Below, piece by piece: positions 18,471-29,695 of a DNA stretch of 64,000 nt. The translations under genes and the position numbers were made by a program. Each line of letters opens with the position of its first letter. Positions within the stretch are counted from its first letter, which is position 1. Location of the stretch: the NCBI RefSeq assembly GCF_964026685.1, contig NZ_OZ034688.1:310001-374000 (forward strand), written 5' to 3'. Origin of the DNA: Candidatus Providencia siddallii. Its GTDB lineage: Bacteria; Pseudomonadota; Gammaproteobacteria; Enterobacterales; Enterobacteriaceae. Under the pieces are notes generated by a model, which did not search any database, had not been told where the DNA came from, and saw only the letters and a program-made list of their open reading frames with translations.

Positions 18471-19889
18471 TTATTTTTTAAGTTTTATATTTTGTAAATC
18501 AGTAATAGTACCTTCATGAATTTTAGCAGCCATACAAATTGTTTCATATAAAGTTGGATGTCCATGAATAGTTAAAGATATATCTTCTGCATCACATCCC
18601 ATTTCAATTGCTAAACCTATTTCTCCAAGCAATTCACTACCATTGACCCCAACAACTGCTCCTCCTATTATTTGATTTGAATTTTTATCAAAAATAAGTT
18701 TAGTTAATCCTTCTGTATAACCAGAAGTAATTGCTCTTCCAGATGCATTCCAAGGAAAAATTGAGACATCATATTCAATATTTTGTTTTTTTGCTTCTTT
18801 TTCAGTTAATCCAATCCATGCTATTTCAGGATAAGTATATGCAATTGATGGGATAACCTTTGGATCAAAATAATGTTTTAAATTACATATAACTTCTGCT
18901 GCAATATGAGATTCATGAATCCCTTTATGGGCTAACATAGGTTGTCCTGTAATATCACCTATGGCAAAAATATTTTCAATATTTGTACGCATTTGTTTAT
19001 CTACATATATAAACCCATTTTCATTAACTTTAATACCAGCTTTATCTGCATTTATTTTTTTACCATTTGGTTCTCGTCCTATTGCTACTAAAACAATATC
19101 ATAACGTTCTTTTTGTAAAATTGAATTTTTATTTTCTATAGAAACATAAATTCCATCTTTTTTTGCTTCAACTGATGTTATTTTTGTTTCTAATAATAAT
19201 TTAACTTGTTTATTTATTTGTTTTGTAAATACTTTTATTATATCTTTATCGGCATTTGGGATTATTTGATCAGACATTTCAACTATATCTATTTTACTTC
19301 CAAGTTCATAATATACACTTCCCATTTCTAAACCGATAATTCCACCTCCTATAATTAACATTCGCTTTGGAATTTCTTTTAATTCTAAAGCATCTGTAGA
19401 GTCCCAAATACGATGATCTTTAGGCATAAATGGCAATCTGATTGGACTAGAACCTGCAGCAATAATAGCATTATCAAAATTAACTATTGTATTATTATTT
19501 TCTTCATTAATAATTAATTGTTTTGAATTATTAAATTTACCAAAACCTTTAATAATTTTTACATTACGATTTTTTGCCATATAACTTAAATTATTAGTTA
19601 ATTTATTAATAATTTTTTCTTTTAAAATACGAATTTTATTAATGTCATATTTTGGTTCATTTAAAATAATACCACTTTTAATTAATTCTTTAACTTCTTT
19701 AATTATTTTAGTAACATGCAATAAAGTTTTAGATGGTATACAACCAGTATTTAAACAAACTCCTCCTAAAGTAGATGATGATTCTATTAAAAAAGTTTGT
19801 AAACCTAAATCTGCACATCTAAATGCTGCTGAATATCCAGAAGGACCTGCTCCTAATACTACTACTTGAGTTTTTAATTCTTTATTCAT
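18471..19889 (-). CDS. lpd: Dihydrolipoamide dehydrogenase (E3)
   Basis: 472 residues (E. coli 474). FAD enzyme that reoxidises lipoamide in pyruvate dehydrogenase (and 2-oxoglutarate dehydrogenase if present). FAD loop VVLGAGPSGYSAA near 10-22, redox-active disulfide GGVCLNTGCIPSK with Cys45 and Cys50, NAD loop IIGGGIIGLEMGSVY near 180, and the C-terminal base HGHPTLYE near 445. Third gene of the aceE-aceF-lpd operon, 105 nt after aceF. A terminator-like hairpin follows. ATG start. Confidence 0.97.
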   Translation of the reverse strand: MNKELKTQVVVLGAGPSGYSAAFRCADLGLQTFLIESSSTLGGVCLNTGCIPSKTLLHVTKIIKEVKELIKSGIILNEPKYDINKIRILKEKIINKLTNNLSYMAKNRNVKIIKGFGKFNNSKQLIINEENNNTIVNFDNAIIAAGSSPIRLPFMPKDHRIWDSTDALELKEIPKRMLIIGGGIIGLEMGSVYYELGSKIDIVEMSDQIIPNADKDIIKVFTKQINKQVKLLLETKITSVEAKKDGIYVSIENKNSILQKERYDIVLVAIGREPNGKKINADKAGIKVNENGFIYVDKQMRTNIENIFAIGDITGQPMLAHKGIHESHIAAEVICNLKHYFDPKVIPSIAYTYPEIAWIGLTEKEAKKQNIEYDVSIFPWNASGRAITSGYTEGLTKLIFDKNSNQIIGGAVVGVNGSELLGEIGLAIEMGCDAEDISLTIHGHPTLYETICMAAKIHEGTITDLQNIKLKK

Positions 19890-19994
19890 AATAAAACACC
19901 ATTATTATTTTTATATAAAAATTATTTTTTTAAATTTATTTATGCATGTATTATTAATATAATAATTATTGTTTTTACTAAAAACTTTAATATA

Positions 19995-21227
19995 TTACAT
20001 TATTAAATATCTAATATCATTTATTATTTTTTTAATAGTAATTAAAAAACGAGCTCCGTCCGCACCATCTATAATACGATGATCAAATGATAACGATATA
20101 GGTAATATGTTTCTAGGAATAAATTTATTTTCATCCCAAACAGCTTTTATTGATGAACGTGATATACCTATTATTGCTGTTTCTTGTCCATTTATAATTG
20201 GTGTAAATGCAGTAGTTCCTATAGTACCTAAATTAGAAATTGTAATACATCCATTTTGCATATCAGATGGTATAAGTTTTTCAGATTTAGCTTTATTAGA
20301 AATATCAATAAGTTCATTAGATATTTCTATAATACCTTTTTTATTAGGATTTTTTATAATAGGTACTAAAAGTCCATTAAATGTATCAACTGCAATACCA
20401 ATATTAATATATTTTTTTAAAAATAATTTATTTCCATCTTTTGAAATTGAACTATTTATTTTTGGATTTTTTTCAAGTGCATGAGCAACTGCTTTTATTA
20501 TAAAACTTAATATAGTGATTTTTATTTTATCATGTTTTTTTTCTAATTTTTTATTTTGATTTTTACGAAATTTTTCAAGTTCAGTTATATCAATATCTTC
20601 TATTAAAGTTACATGAGGAATAGTCATCCAATTATTAGTGATATTTTTATTAGAAATTTTCTGAATACGTCCTATTTTTATTTCTTGAATTTCATTGTTT
20701 TTAATATTATTATGTTTTGAACTTTGTGTACATATGTTAGATATAATAGAATTATTTAAGGTATTATTTTCTATAAATTTAATTGCTTGTTTTATATAAG
20801 TTTGAATATCTTCACGTAAAATACGATTTTTACGACCAGTACCATTAATATTAGCTAAATTAATGTCGAATTCGCGAGCTAATCGTCTTATTATTGGTGT
20901 TGCGTGAACATTTAAATTATTTTTGGTATATTTTTTTGTACAAGGTATTTGTGATTTTGATAAATTTTCTAATGTTTTCGTTTTTTGTGATGAATCTATA
21001 GTATCAAAAACCATAATTACAAATCCAGTTTTAATTTTATCACCAATTGAAATTTTAATTTCTTTTACTGTTCCAGAAAAAGGAGAAGGTATTTCTATTA
21101 ATGTTTTATCGCTTTCAACAGTAATAATAGATTGTTCAGTAACAACTGAATCTCCTATATTTACCATAATTTCAGTAACCTCAACTTCGTCAGAACCGAT
21201 ATCAGGAATACATATTTCAGTAAACAT
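19995..21227 (-). CDS. aceF: Dihydrolipoamide acetyltransferase (E2), single lipoyl domain
   Basis: 410 residues against 630 in E. coli. It keeps one lipoyl domain (about 1-75, lipoyl Lys in VESDKTLIEI) where E. coli has three; then a short Asn/Lys-rich linker, the E1/E3-binding domain (ATPIIRRLAREFDINLANINGTGRKNRILREDI, about 110-145) and the catalytic domain ending SFDHRIIDGADGARFL with the active-site DHRxxDG motif. E2 forms the core of pyruvate dehydrogenase and makes acetyl-CoA. Loss of extra lipoyl domains is a streamlining seen in other reduced genomes. It starts 14 nt after aceE; the start is ATG after GGTGAT. Confidence 0.96.
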   Translation of the reverse strand: MFTEICIPDIGSDEVEVTEIMVNIGDSVVTEQSIITVESDKTLIEIPSPFSGTVKEIKISIGDKIKTGFVIMVFDTIDSSQKTKTLENLSKSQIPCTKKYTKNNLNVHATPIIRRLAREFDINLANINGTGRKNRILREDIQTYIKQAIKFIENNTLNNSIISNICTQSSKHNNIKNNEIQEIKIGRIQKISNKNITNNWMTIPHVTLIEDIDITELEKFRKNQNKKLEKKHDKIKITILSFIIKAVAHALEKNPKINSSISKDGNKLFLKKYINIGIAVDTFNGLLVPIIKNPNKKGIIEISNELIDISNKAKSEKLIPSDMQNGCITISNLGTIGTTAFTPIINGQETAIIGISRSSIKAVWDENKFIPRNILPISLSFDHRIIDGADGARFLITIKKIINDIRYLIM

Positions 21228-21240
21228 TAATTATCACCTA

Positions 21241-23898
21241 TTATGCTAAACGCGGGTTAATTTTATTTGGATCAATATTATATTTTTTTATTGCATCTTC
21301 TACAATTTGTATGTTTATTTCACCACGTTTTGCTAATTCGTTTAATGATGCAACAATTATATATGTTTCATCTATTTCAAAATAATAACGTAAATTTTTA
21401 CGGCTATCAGAACGTCCAAAACCATCAGTTCCAAGTACGTGATAGTCATTTTTTGGCAAATATGCACGAATTTGTTCTGCAAAAAGTTTCATGTAATCTG
21501 TTGAAGCTACTATTGGATATTCATTTATTATTTGAGAAATATATGGAATTCGTTGTTTTTTTAATGGATGTAACATATTCCAACGTTTACAATCTTGACC
21601 ATCACGTGCTAATTCAGTAAATGAAGTTACACTATATACATCTGATGCAATATCGTATTCACAAGATAATATATTTGCTGCATTACATACATGACGCATC
21701 ATTGAACCAGAACCTAATAATTGAATTTTAGCTTTATTTCCATCAATTGAGGTTAATTTATATATTCCTTTACGTATACCTTCTTCAACATTATTTGGCA
21801 TTGCATGCATATGATAATTTTCATTAAATGTTGTTATGTAATAAAAAATATTTTCTTGATTTTTACCATACATGCGATTCAACCCGTCTTGTATAATAAC
21901 AGCAACTTCATATGCATAAGCTGGGTCATAAGAAATGCAATTCGGAATTGTTAATGATTGAATATGACTATGTCCATCTTCATGTTGTAATCCTTCACCA
22001 TTTAATGTTGTTCTTCCTGAAGTAGCACCAATTAAAAACCCGCGAGCTTGTTGATCTCCTGATGCCCACAATAAATCCCCAATTCGTTGAAAACCAAAAA
22101 TAGAATAATAAATATAAAATGGTATCATTGGTAAATTATTTGTACTATATGATGTAGCAGCAGCTAACCATGATGAAGCAGCACCTAATTCATTAATACC
22201 TTCTTGTAAAATTTGACCTTTGCAATCTTCTTTATAATAAGAGATTATTTCGCTGTCTTGAGGGGTATATTGTTGCCCATTAGGATTATAAATACCTATT
22301 TGTCTAAATAATCCTTCCATACCAAAAGTACGTGCCTCATCAGCAACTATTGGAACTATACGTTCTTTTATAGATTTATTTTTTAACATTATATTTAATA
22401 TACGTAAAAATGCTATTGTTGTCGATATTTCTTTATGTTGTTTTTCTAAAAGTTTGCTAAATTCTAATAAAGTTGGAATATTAAGTTTTTCATCAAATAC
22501 AGAACTACGAATTGGTAAAAATCCACCTAATGATTTACGTCTTTCATGTAAATATTTATATTCTTCTGAATTTTTTTCGAATGTTATATATTCTAAATTT
22601 TCAATATTTTCATTAGAAATTGTAATATCTAATTGTTTTTTAAAATAATGTAAACTATCGATATTTATTTTTTTTACTTGATGAGCAATATTTTTACATT
22701 CCATTGTTTTTCCCATACCGTATCCTTTAATTGTTTGCACTAAAATAACAGTAGGTTTATTTTTTGTTTTTTCTGCTTTTTTTAAAGCAGCATAAATTTT
22801 TTTATGATCATGACCGCCATGATTAAGTTCCCAAATTTCGTCGTCAGTCATGTCTTTTACTAAAAAAGCAGTTTCTGGATATTTGTTGAAAAAATATTTT
22901 CGAATATAAGCACCATTACGTGATTTAAGTGTTTGATAATCACCATCAAGAGTTTCATTTAATAATTTGATAAGTTTACCGCTATTATCTTTGTGTAATA
23001 ATACATCCCATTTATCCCCCCATATAACTTTTATTACTTGCCATTCAGCACCAATAAATATTTTTTCTAATTCATTAATAATTTTACCATTGCCTATTAC
23101 TGGTCCATCTAAACGTTGTAAATTACAATTAATTATGAATACTAAATTATCTAATTTATCTCTTGTCGCGATAGTAATAGCACCTTTAGATTCAGGTTCA
23201 TCCATTTCCCCATCACCTAAAAAAGCGTAAACTCTTTTAGTTGATGTATTTTTTATACCTCTATTTTCGAGATATTTTAAAAATTTAGCTTGATAAATTG
23301 CATTTATTGGACCTAGACCCATTGATACAGTAGGAAATTGCCAAAAATTTGGCATTAATTTTGGATGTGGGTATGAACATAAACCATTACCATTAATTTC
23401 TTGTCGAAAATTATTCATTTGTTCTTTTGTTAAACGTCCTTCTAAAAACGCGCGAGCATATATTCCTGGAGAAATATGACCTTGAAAAAAAACAAGATCT
23501 CCACCATCTTTGCTATTTTGACCACGAAAAAAATGATTAAAGCAAACTTCGTATAAAATAGCTGATGATTGATAAGAGGCTATATGACCTCCAAGATCTA
23601 AATTTTTTTTAGAAGCACGTAAAACAATAATAACTGCGTTCCATCTGATCGCAGAAAGTATTCGTTGTTCTAAATTTATATTTCCAGGATAAACAGGCTC
23701 ATCTTCTACTTGGATTGTATTAATATAATTTGAAGATTTAATATTGTTAATATCAACACCATTTTTTTGAGCTTCGTTTATTATTTGTTTAATAATAAAT
23801 TTAGTTCTGGTAATACCTTCTTTATGAATAAGTGATTTTATTGCTTGTAACCATTCAAATGTTTCAATTGGATCCACGTCATTTTTTATATCTGACAC
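21241..23898 (-). CDS. aceE: Pyruvate dehydrogenase E1 component
   Basis: 885 residues (E. coli 887), collinear. The homodimeric E1 decarboxylates pyruvate on thiamine diphosphate and reductively acetylates the E2 lipoyl group. ThDP/Mg motif GDGEMDEPESKGAI (about 228-241) ending with INCNLQRLDGPV; FFQGHISPGIYARAF near 139 and GEGLQHEDGHSH near 633-644 are also conserved. First gene of aceE-aceF-lpd; pdhR, the usual repressor gene upstream, is missing, so the operon is probably constitutive. ATG start after AAGGAAAATACC. No TGA in its ten Trp positions. Confidence 0.98.
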   Translation of the reverse strand: MSDIKNDVDPIETFEWLQAIKSLIHKEGITRTKFIIKQIINEAQKNGVDINNIKSSNYINTIQVEDEPVYPGNINLEQRILSAIRWNAVIIVLRASKKNLDLGGHIASYQSSAILYEVCFNHFFRGQNSKDGGDLVFFQGHISPGIYARAFLEGRLTKEQMNNFRQEINGNGLCSYPHPKLMPNFWQFPTVSMGLGPINAIYQAKFLKYLENRGIKNTSTKRVYAFLGDGEMDEPESKGAITIATRDKLDNLVFIINCNLQRLDGPVIGNGKIINELEKIFIGAEWQVIKVIWGDKWDVLLHKDNSGKLIKLLNETLDGDYQTLKSRNGAYIRKYFFNKYPETAFLVKDMTDDEIWELNHGGHDHKKIYAALKKAEKTKNKPTVILVQTIKGYGMGKTMECKNIAHQVKKINIDSLHYFKKQLDITISNENIENLEYITFEKNSEEYKYLHERRKSLGGFLPIRSSVFDEKLNIPTLLEFSKLLEKQHKEISTTIAFLRILNIMLKNKSIKERIVPIVADEARTFGMEGLFRQIGIYNPNGQQYTPQDSEIISYYKEDCKGQILQEGINELGAASSWLAAATSYSTNNLPMIPFYIYYSIFGFQRIGDLLWASGDQQARGFLIGATSGRTTLNGEGLQHEDGHSHIQSLTIPNCISYDPAYAYEVAVIIQDGLNRMYGKNQENIFYYITTFNENYHMHAMPNNVEEGIRKGIYKLTSIDGNKAKIQLLGSGSMMRHVCNAANILSCEYDIASDVYSVTSFTELARDGQDCKRWNMLHPLKKQRIPYISQIINEYPIVASTDYMKLFAEQIRAYLPKNDYHVLGTDGFGRSDSRKNLRYYFEIDETYIIVASLNELAKRGEINIQIVEDAIKKYNIDPNKINPRLA

Positions 23899-24032
23899 GG
23901 TATTTTCCTTAGTTTTATTAATTATTTATTAATACATATTCAATTTTTTTATATATTTAAATTATTTAAATCATTGTATTTTACAAATAAATTATTTATG
24001 TTATAGTTAAAATTTATTTATAAATATTATTT

Positions 24033-24923
24033 TTAATTAAAAAGCATTGATAAATCAATTGCTTTAATGTTTTTAGTTAAAGCCCCGGTAGAAATAAAAT
24101 CAACTCCTATTTTTGCTATTTCTTTTATATTTTTAATTGTTATATTTCCAGAAGCTTCTAAGAATGCTTTACCATTAGTTATATCAACAGCTTTTTTTAT
24201 CATTATTGATGAAAAATTATCTAACATAATAAATTTTATATCTAAATTTATAGCTTGTAATAATTCTTCTAAATTTTTTACTTCTATTTCGATATGAATG
24301 TTATTATTAAAATTTTTAACATGTTTTATAATTTTTTCAATTGAACCAGCTAAAAAAATATGATTTTCTTTTATTAAATATAAATCTGTTAATCCAAATC
24401 TATGATTAAAACCGCCGCCAATTAAAACTGCATATTTTGATGCTGTTCTTAATCCTGGAATAGTTTTTCGTGTATCTAATAATTTTGTTTTTGTTCCTTC
24501 AAGTTGTTTTACATATTTTGCTGTAATTGTTGAAATAGATGAAAGAGTTTGTATAAAGTTTAAAGAAGTACGTTCTCCTGCTAATAAAATATGAGAATCT
24601 CCGATCATATTACAAATAGTTTGATTTTTATCAAGGAAATCACCATCTTCTACAAACCAATTAATTTTAACTTTATTACCAAGTTGAAAAAAAACTTCAT
24701 CAACCCATTTTTTTCCGCAAAAAATGCAAGATTCTCTTGTGATTATTTTAGCAGTTATTTTTAAATTTTTATTAATTAATTGACTAGTAATATCTTGTTT
24801 ATAGTTAATTATATAATTTAAATCTTCTTTTAAACTTATACTAACTATAGTTGGGATATCAGTTATTAGTTTTTTAAGTAGATTTTCTTTTGTTTGTAGT
24901 GTATTTATTTTTTTTATACACAT
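24033..24923 (-). CDS. nadC: Quinolinate phosphoribosyltransferase
   Basis: 296 residues (E. coli 297). It makes nicotinate mononucleotide from quinolinate and PRPP in de novo NAD synthesis. Type II PRTase landmarks: ITRESCIFCGKKWVDEVF near 63-80, GERTSLNFIQTLSSISTIT near 116-134, LLDTRKTIPGLRTASKYAVLIGGG (about 147-170) with the substrate-binding Arg/Lys residues, and IMLDNFS. It implies nadA/nadB elsewhere or imported quinolinate. ATG start after GAGG. Divergent from coaE. Confidence 0.95.
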   Translation of the reverse strand: MCIKKINTLQTKENLLKKLITDIPTIVSISLKEDLNYIINYKQDITSQLINKNLKITAKIITRESCIFCGKKWVDEVFFQLGNKVKINWFVEDGDFLDKNQTICNMIGDSHILLAGERTSLNFIQTLSSISTITAKYVKQLEGTKTKLLDTRKTIPGLRTASKYAVLIGGGFNHRFGLTDLYLIKENHIFLAGSIEKIIKHVKNFNNNIHIEIEVKNLEELLQAINLDIKFIMLDNFSSIMIKKAVDITNGKAFLEASGNITIKNIKEIAKIGVDFISTGALTKNIKAIDLSMLFN

Positions 24924-25263
24924 TTTAATAAAACCTCATTAAATATATTTAATTTATTAAAAGTAAAATATTACTTTTAGATATAATATATTTATCAAAT
25001 AAATATAAACAAATTATATATTTTTTCAATAAATATTATAATTTAGTTAATATTTTTCTATGTTTTTATTTTTTTATTATGTTTAATATGTTATTTTATT
25101 TAATAGATTATTCATTTTTTTAGATATTTTACAAAATATATTAAAACAATTGTATACTATATATAAAATTTATAAATATATATTTATTTTAATTAAATTT
25201 TATATAATTATTTCTTAAATATTAAATATTTTATAGTGTATTCTAATTTTTTAAAATAAAATT
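24924..25263. other. Divergent nadC-coaE gap
   Basis: 340 bp of A/T DNA between two divergent genes; promoters presumably lie here but none can be singled out. No gene remnant seen. Confidence 0.55.
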
Positions 25264-25860
25264 ATGGCATATGTAATCGCATTAACAGGTGGTATTGGAA
25301 GTGGTAAAACTACAATATCGAACGAATTTTTCAAACTTGGCGTTCCAATAATTGATGCTGATATAATATCTCGTAAAATTATTGAATCAAATACTATAGT
25401 ATATAAACGTATAATACATCATTTTGGTAAAGATATTGTAAACAATAAAAATTGTATTGATAGAAATAAATTAAGAAAAATTATCTTTTCTAATATAAGA
25501 GAAAAAAAATGGCTTGAATCACAATTGTTTAATTTAATTCAAAAAGAAACAGAAAAACAAATACAAAAAATAAAATATTCATATGTTTTATGGGTTGTTC
25601 CTTTGTTAATTGAAAAAAATATTTTTAATATTGCTAATCGAATTCTTGTTGTTGATGCTACAAAAAATGAACAAATTTCACGAGTAATTAAAAGAGATAA
25701 AATAACTAAAAAAGATGTAAATAATATATTAAAAACACAAGTAAATAGAAAGAAACGTATATATCATGCTGATGATATAATTACTAATCATACAAATGAT
25801 GGAAATCTTAAAAATAAAGTTAAAATACTTCATGAAAAATATTTAAAATTAAAAATGTAA
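25264..25860 (+). CDS. coaE: Dephospho-CoA kinase
   Basis: 198 residues (E. coli 206). It phosphorylates the ribose 3'-OH of dephospho-CoA, the last step of CoA synthesis. P-loop GGIGSGKTT at 9-17, IDADIISRK near 31-39 with the conserved Asp, WVVPLLIEKN near 116 and the lid RVIKRDKITKKDV. ATG start. It is followed by yacG on the same strand; zapD (yacF), which lies between them in E. coli, is lost. Confidence 0.94.
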   Translation: MAYVIALTGGIGSGKTTISNEFFKLGVPIIDADIISRKIIESNTIVYKRIIHHFGKDIVNNKNCIDRNKLRKIIFSNIREKKWLESQLFNLIQKETEKQIQKIKYSYVLWVVPLLIEKNIFNIANRILVVDATKNEQISRVIKRDKITKKDVNNILKTQVNRKKRIYHADDIITNHTNDGNLKNKVKILHEKYLKLKM

Positions 25861-26025
25861 TATTTTTAATTATTTTTAATACTAAAATATTTTAAAAAAA
25901 TTATTTAAATAAATATATTTTTAGTTATTTAACAATTTAAATATAATTTAAATTTATCTTAAAAAAATATTTAAAAAATATTTGTATTTTATAAATTAAT
26001 TAATATTAATATACTAGGTTATAAT

Positions 26026-26163
26026 ATGAATAATTATATAAATGTTAATTGTCCTATTTGTAAAAAAAATGTTATTTGGAATAAAAATAGTTTATTTAGA
26101 CCATTTTGTAGTAACCGTTGTAAATTAATTGATTTGGTTGGATGGATAACTGAAAAAAAATAG
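26026..26163 (+). CDS. yacG: YacG, zinc-binding DNA gyrase inhibitor
   Basis: 45 residues (E. coli 65). The four zinc Cys are present as CPIC (9-12) and CSNRC (28-32), with the family motifs [26 protein letters not shown]. YacG binds GyrB and inhibits gyrase in E. coli. The acidic C-terminal tail of E. coli YacG is absent. ATG start about 9 nt after TAGGTT; TAG stop 25 nt before the convergent secA end. The location between coaE and secA is the E. coli one. Confidence 0.93.
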   Translation: MNNYINVNCPICKKNVIWNKNSLFRPFCSNRCKLIDLVGWITEKK

Positions 26164-26188
26164 TTAAAAAAATTGAAAAATAAAATAA

Positions 26189-28882
26189 CTAAATTGATCG
26201 ACCATGACAATGTTTATATTTTTTACCGGAATTACATGGGCATATTTCATTTCTACTAATTTTATTTTTTTTATTTATTTTTTTTGTTTTAGAATTATTT
26301 AATGAAAATGTTAAATTTGATTGTTGTTTTTTTATTAAAAATTTTATATTTTTAAAATGTTCTAATTCTTTTATATTTTTAAAAAAATTAAATTCTGTTT
26401 TAAATAATGTGCTAACAACATCATATTTTAATGATTCAAGCATGTTTTCAAACATATTAAAAGATTCTCGTTTATATTCTTGTTTAGGATCTTTTTGTGC
26501 ATATCCTCGTAAATGAATTCCTTGACGAAGATAGTCAATTGATGCCAAATGTTCTTTCCATAATAAATCTAATGTTTGTAACATAATATTTTTTTCAAAA
26601 TCACGCATTATTTTAGCACCAATAACTTTTTCTTTATATTCATAAAAATCATTGATTTTTTTTATAATATATTCATGTAGTTTTTCTTTTTTTATAATTG
26701 AATTTTTATGTATTAAATTTTTAATTGATAATTTTATATTAAAATCATCAATTAAACGCTTTTCTAATGCGTTAATATCCCATGATTCTTTTGCAGATTG
26801 ATGTGGAATATAACAATTTATTATTTTAGTAAATATATTTTCATAAATATTATTAATTGTTTCTTTTATATCATTTCCATTAAGTAATTCATTACGTTGT
26901 TTATAGATAACACGTCTTTGATCGTTTGAAACATCATCGTATTCAAGTAATTGTTTTCGAATATCAAAATTACGATTTTCAACTTTTCTTTGAGCATTTT
27001 CTATTGCTTTAGTAACCCAACGATGTTCTATTGCTTCTCCTTGTTTCATACCTAATTTTTTCATGATTGAGGTAATACGATTAGAAGCAAAAATTCTCAT
27101 TAAAGAATCTTCTAATGATAAATAGAATCTAGATGACCCAGGATCACCTTGTCTTCCTGATCTACCACGTAATTGATTATCAATTCGTCTAGATTCGTGT
27201 CGTTCTGTACCTATTACATGTAAACCGCCAGATGAAATTACGTTTTTATGACGGATTTCCCATTGTTTTTTTATTTGTAAAATTTGTTTTTGCGTAGGTT
27301 TTTCTATTGCATCAATTTCATTTTGCCAATTTCCACCTAATATTATATCTGTACCTCTACCAGCCATATTTGTTGCTATAGTTACAACTCCTGCTTGACC
27401 TGCATTAGCAATTATATCAGCTTCCGTTGCATGAAATTTTGCGTTTAAAACATTATGTAAAATTTTTTCTTTTTTTAATGCATTAGAAATTAGTTCTGAT
27501 TTTTCAATTGAAATTGTACCAACTAAAACTGGCTGGTTATTTGATATTCTTTTTTTTATATCATTAATAATTGATGAAATTTTCTCTTTTTCTGTCATAT
27601 AAACTAAATCAGGTAAATCATTTCTAATCATTGGTTTATTAGTTGGAATTACTATTGTATCAAGTTTATAAATTGAACTAAATTCAAATGCTTCTGTATC
27701 AGCAGTTCCAGTCATTCCAGCTAATTTTTTATATAAACGAAAATAATTTTGAAATGTAATAGAAGCTAATGTTTGATTTTCATTTTGAATATCAACATGT
27801 TCTTTAGCTTCTATAGCTTGATGTAATCCATCTGACCAACGTCTACCTTCCATTGTACGTCCAGTATGTTCATCTACAATAATTATTTGTTTATTTTTTA
27901 CAATATAATCAACATTAACAGTAAATAATGTATGTGCACGTAACCCTGCCATTACATGATGCATTAAAATAATGTTTGATGAAGAATATAATGATTCTCC
28001 TTCTTTCATTAGTTTTTCTTTTATTAATAAATTTTCAATAAGAATAAGTCCACGTTCAGTTAGTGTAATTTGACGTAATTTTTCATCAATAGAAAAATGT
28101 CCTTTTCCTTGAAAAAAATCAGAATCTTCTTTTTCTTGACGTTTTAAATAAGGAATTATTTTATCTATTTTTATATATAATTCTGAAGTGTCTTCAGTAG
28201 GTCCAGAAATAATTAATGGTGTACGTGCTTCATCAATAAGTATTGAATCAACTTCATCTATTAATGCATAATTTAAATTACGTTGCACACGTTCTTTGGA
28301 ATCAAAAACCATATTATCACGTAAATAATCAAAACCGAATTCGTTATTTGTTCCATATGTAATATCTGCTGCATATGCTTTACGTTTTTCTGTTTGAGAC
28401 ATACCTGGCAGAGTAACTCCTACCGTTAATCCTAAAAATTCAAATAATTTTCTATTATTTTTAGCATCTCGTTTTGCTAAATAATCATTTACAGTTACAA
28501 TATGAACTCCTTTTCTACTTAATGCATTAATATATGCTGGTAATGTTGAAGTTAATGTTTTTCCTTCTCCTGTACGCATTTCAGCTATACAACCTTCATT
28601 TAATACCATTCCACCAATTAATTGTACATCAAAATGACGCATTCCAAAAACACGTTTACTTACTTCCCTGACTGTTGTAAATACTTCAGGTATAAATTTT
28701 TCAATGTTTTCACCTTTATCTATAAGATTACGGAAGTAATTTGTCTTTGATTTTAGTTCATAATCAGATAATTTTTCAAAATCTAATTCAAATTTATTTA
28801 TTTTTTCAACTTCTTTAAATAATCTATCTATGATACGTTCATTACGACTACCAAAAATTTTTGTTAATATTTTTGTAAGCAT
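26189..28882 (-). CDS. secA: Protein translocase ATPase SecA
   Basis: 897 residues (E. coli 901), collinear. Motor that pushes unfolded preproteins through SecYEG. Walker A MRTGEGKT near 102-109, DEAD-like [15 protein letters not shown] near 207, the second RecA fold with [13 protein letters not shown] and [18 protein letters not shown] near 570-590, helical wing and scaffold, and the C-terminal zinc motif [14 protein letters not shown] that binds SecB and lipid. secM, whose stalling controls secA in E. coli, is missing, as is mutT downstream. ATG start. Confidence 0.98.
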   Translation of the reverse strand: MLTKILTKIFGSRNERIIDRLFKEVEKINKFELDFEKLSDYELKSKTNYFRNLIDKGENIEKFIPEVFTTVREVSKRVFGMRHFDVQLIGGMVLNEGCIAEMRTGEGKTLTSTLPAYINALSRKGVHIVTVNDYLAKRDAKNNRKLFEFLGLTVGVTLPGMSQTEKRKAYAADITYGTNNEFGFDYLRDNMVFDSKERVQRNLNYALIDEVDSILIDEARTPLIISGPTEDTSELYIKIDKIIPYLKRQEKEDSDFFQGKGHFSIDEKLRQITLTERGLILIENLLIKEKLMKEGESLYSSSNIILMHHVMAGLRAHTLFTVNVDYIVKNKQIIIVDEHTGRTMEGRRWSDGLHQAIEAKEHVDIQNENQTLASITFQNYFRLYKKLAGMTGTADTEAFEFSSIYKLDTIVIPTNKPMIRNDLPDLVYMTEKEKISSIINDIKKRISNNQPVLVGTISIEKSELISNALKKEKILHNVLNAKFHATEADIIANAGQAGVVTIATNMAGRGTDIILGGNWQNEIDAIEKPTQKQILQIKKQWEIRHKNVISSGGLHVIGTERHESRRIDNQLRGRSGRQGDPGSSRFYLSLEDSLMRIFASNRITSIMKKLGMKQGEAIEHRWVTKAIENAQRKVENRNFDIRKQLLEYDDVSNDQRRVIYKQRNELLNGNDIKETINNIYENIFTKIINCYIPHQSAKESWDINALEKRLIDDFNIKLSIKNLIHKNSIIKKEKLHEYIIKKINDFYEYKEKVIGAKIMRDFEKNIMLQTLDLLWKEHLASIDYLRQGIHLRGYAQKDPKQEYKRESFNMFENMLESLKYDVVSTLFKTEFNFFKNIKELEHFKNIKFLIKKQQSNLTFSLNNSKTKKINKKNKISRNEICPCNSGKKYKHCHGRSI

Positions 28883-28992
28883 ATTTTAATCCAAAACTAA
28901 ATTAAATATTAATTTTTATAAATTATACAATTAGATTTCATTATGTTAATATATTTATGTTTTTTAATTTTTAAAAAAAATTATTTTTTATA

Positions 28993-29024
28993 AAAAAATT
29001 AAAAAATTAAAAAATTAAAAAATT
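28993..29024. repeat. Four-copy 8-bp tandem repeat
   Basis: AAAAAATT repeated four times in the gap between divergent secA and the dciA-like gene. Likely a slippage product; phased A tracts at 8 bp do not match the helical repeat, so curvature is not strongly predicted. Confidence 0.6.
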
Positions 29025-29167
29025 TTTAATAAATATATCATAAATTAATTAATACTTTTAAGGTTTATTTGTATAATAAATAAAAAAATAAAATTATTAT
29101 TAATTTATATATTAAAAATAATTTTTAAATATATAATAAAATAATAAAATTATTAACATATAAAAAA

Positions 29168-29686
29168 ATGAAAAACAATCATCCATATGTTTTTTTAGAC
29201 TTTTTTAAAAAACATGTAAAAGATTCAAATATATTACAATATATTCAGCGTAATGTTAAAATTATTATCAAATTAAATAATATTTTAAATGAATTTTTTC
29301 CTACTGAAATGAAGTCGTTTTATCGTGTTGCGAATTATCGTAATAATACTATATTTATTGAAGTGTCAAATGCTAATCTATTAACTAGATTTAATTATGA
29401 AAAAAGAAAAATATTTTTTAAATTAAAAAAAAACATTCTACCAACTTTATCATTGATTATAATTAAAATAAATCCTAATTTAGTTCAAAAAAATAAACAA
29501 AATTATCTTAATAATAATCAAAATATTTTTTTTAATCGAAAAATAGAAAAATATAGAAGACAAATTAGTAAAAAAACAGCAAATGAACTTTTAATATTAT
29601 CTCAAAAAAGTTCTGAAAAATTAAAAAAAAGTTTAGAAAAATTAGCTTCGCATAGTATGGATAAAATATTTTTTAAAAAAAATTAA
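29168..29686 (+). CDS. DciA-like DUF721 protein
   Basis: 172 residues, very Lys/Asn/Ile-rich. Residues about 20-110 fit the DUF721/DciA pattern: a short helix, LNEFFPTEMKSFYRVANYRNNTIFIEVSNANLLTRFNYEKRKIFFKLK, where an amphipathic strand-turn-strand is followed by an aromatic-basic helix. In many bacteria a DUF721 gene lies next to lpxC/secA, as here. DciA loads the DnaB helicase in bacteria without DnaC, so this could matter for replication start, but the family assignment rests on pattern and position. The tail (110-172) is a charged helix. ATG start. Confidence 0.6.
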   Translation: MKNNHPYVFLDFFKKHVKDSNILQYIQRNVKIIIKLNNILNEFFPTEMKSFYRVANYRNNTIFIEVSNANLLTRFNYEKRKIFFKLKKNILPTLSLIIIKINPNLVQKNKQNYLNNNQNIFFNRKIEKYRRQISKKTANELLILSQKSSEKLKKSLEKLASHSMDKIFFKKN

Positions 29687-29695
29687 ATAATTTTT

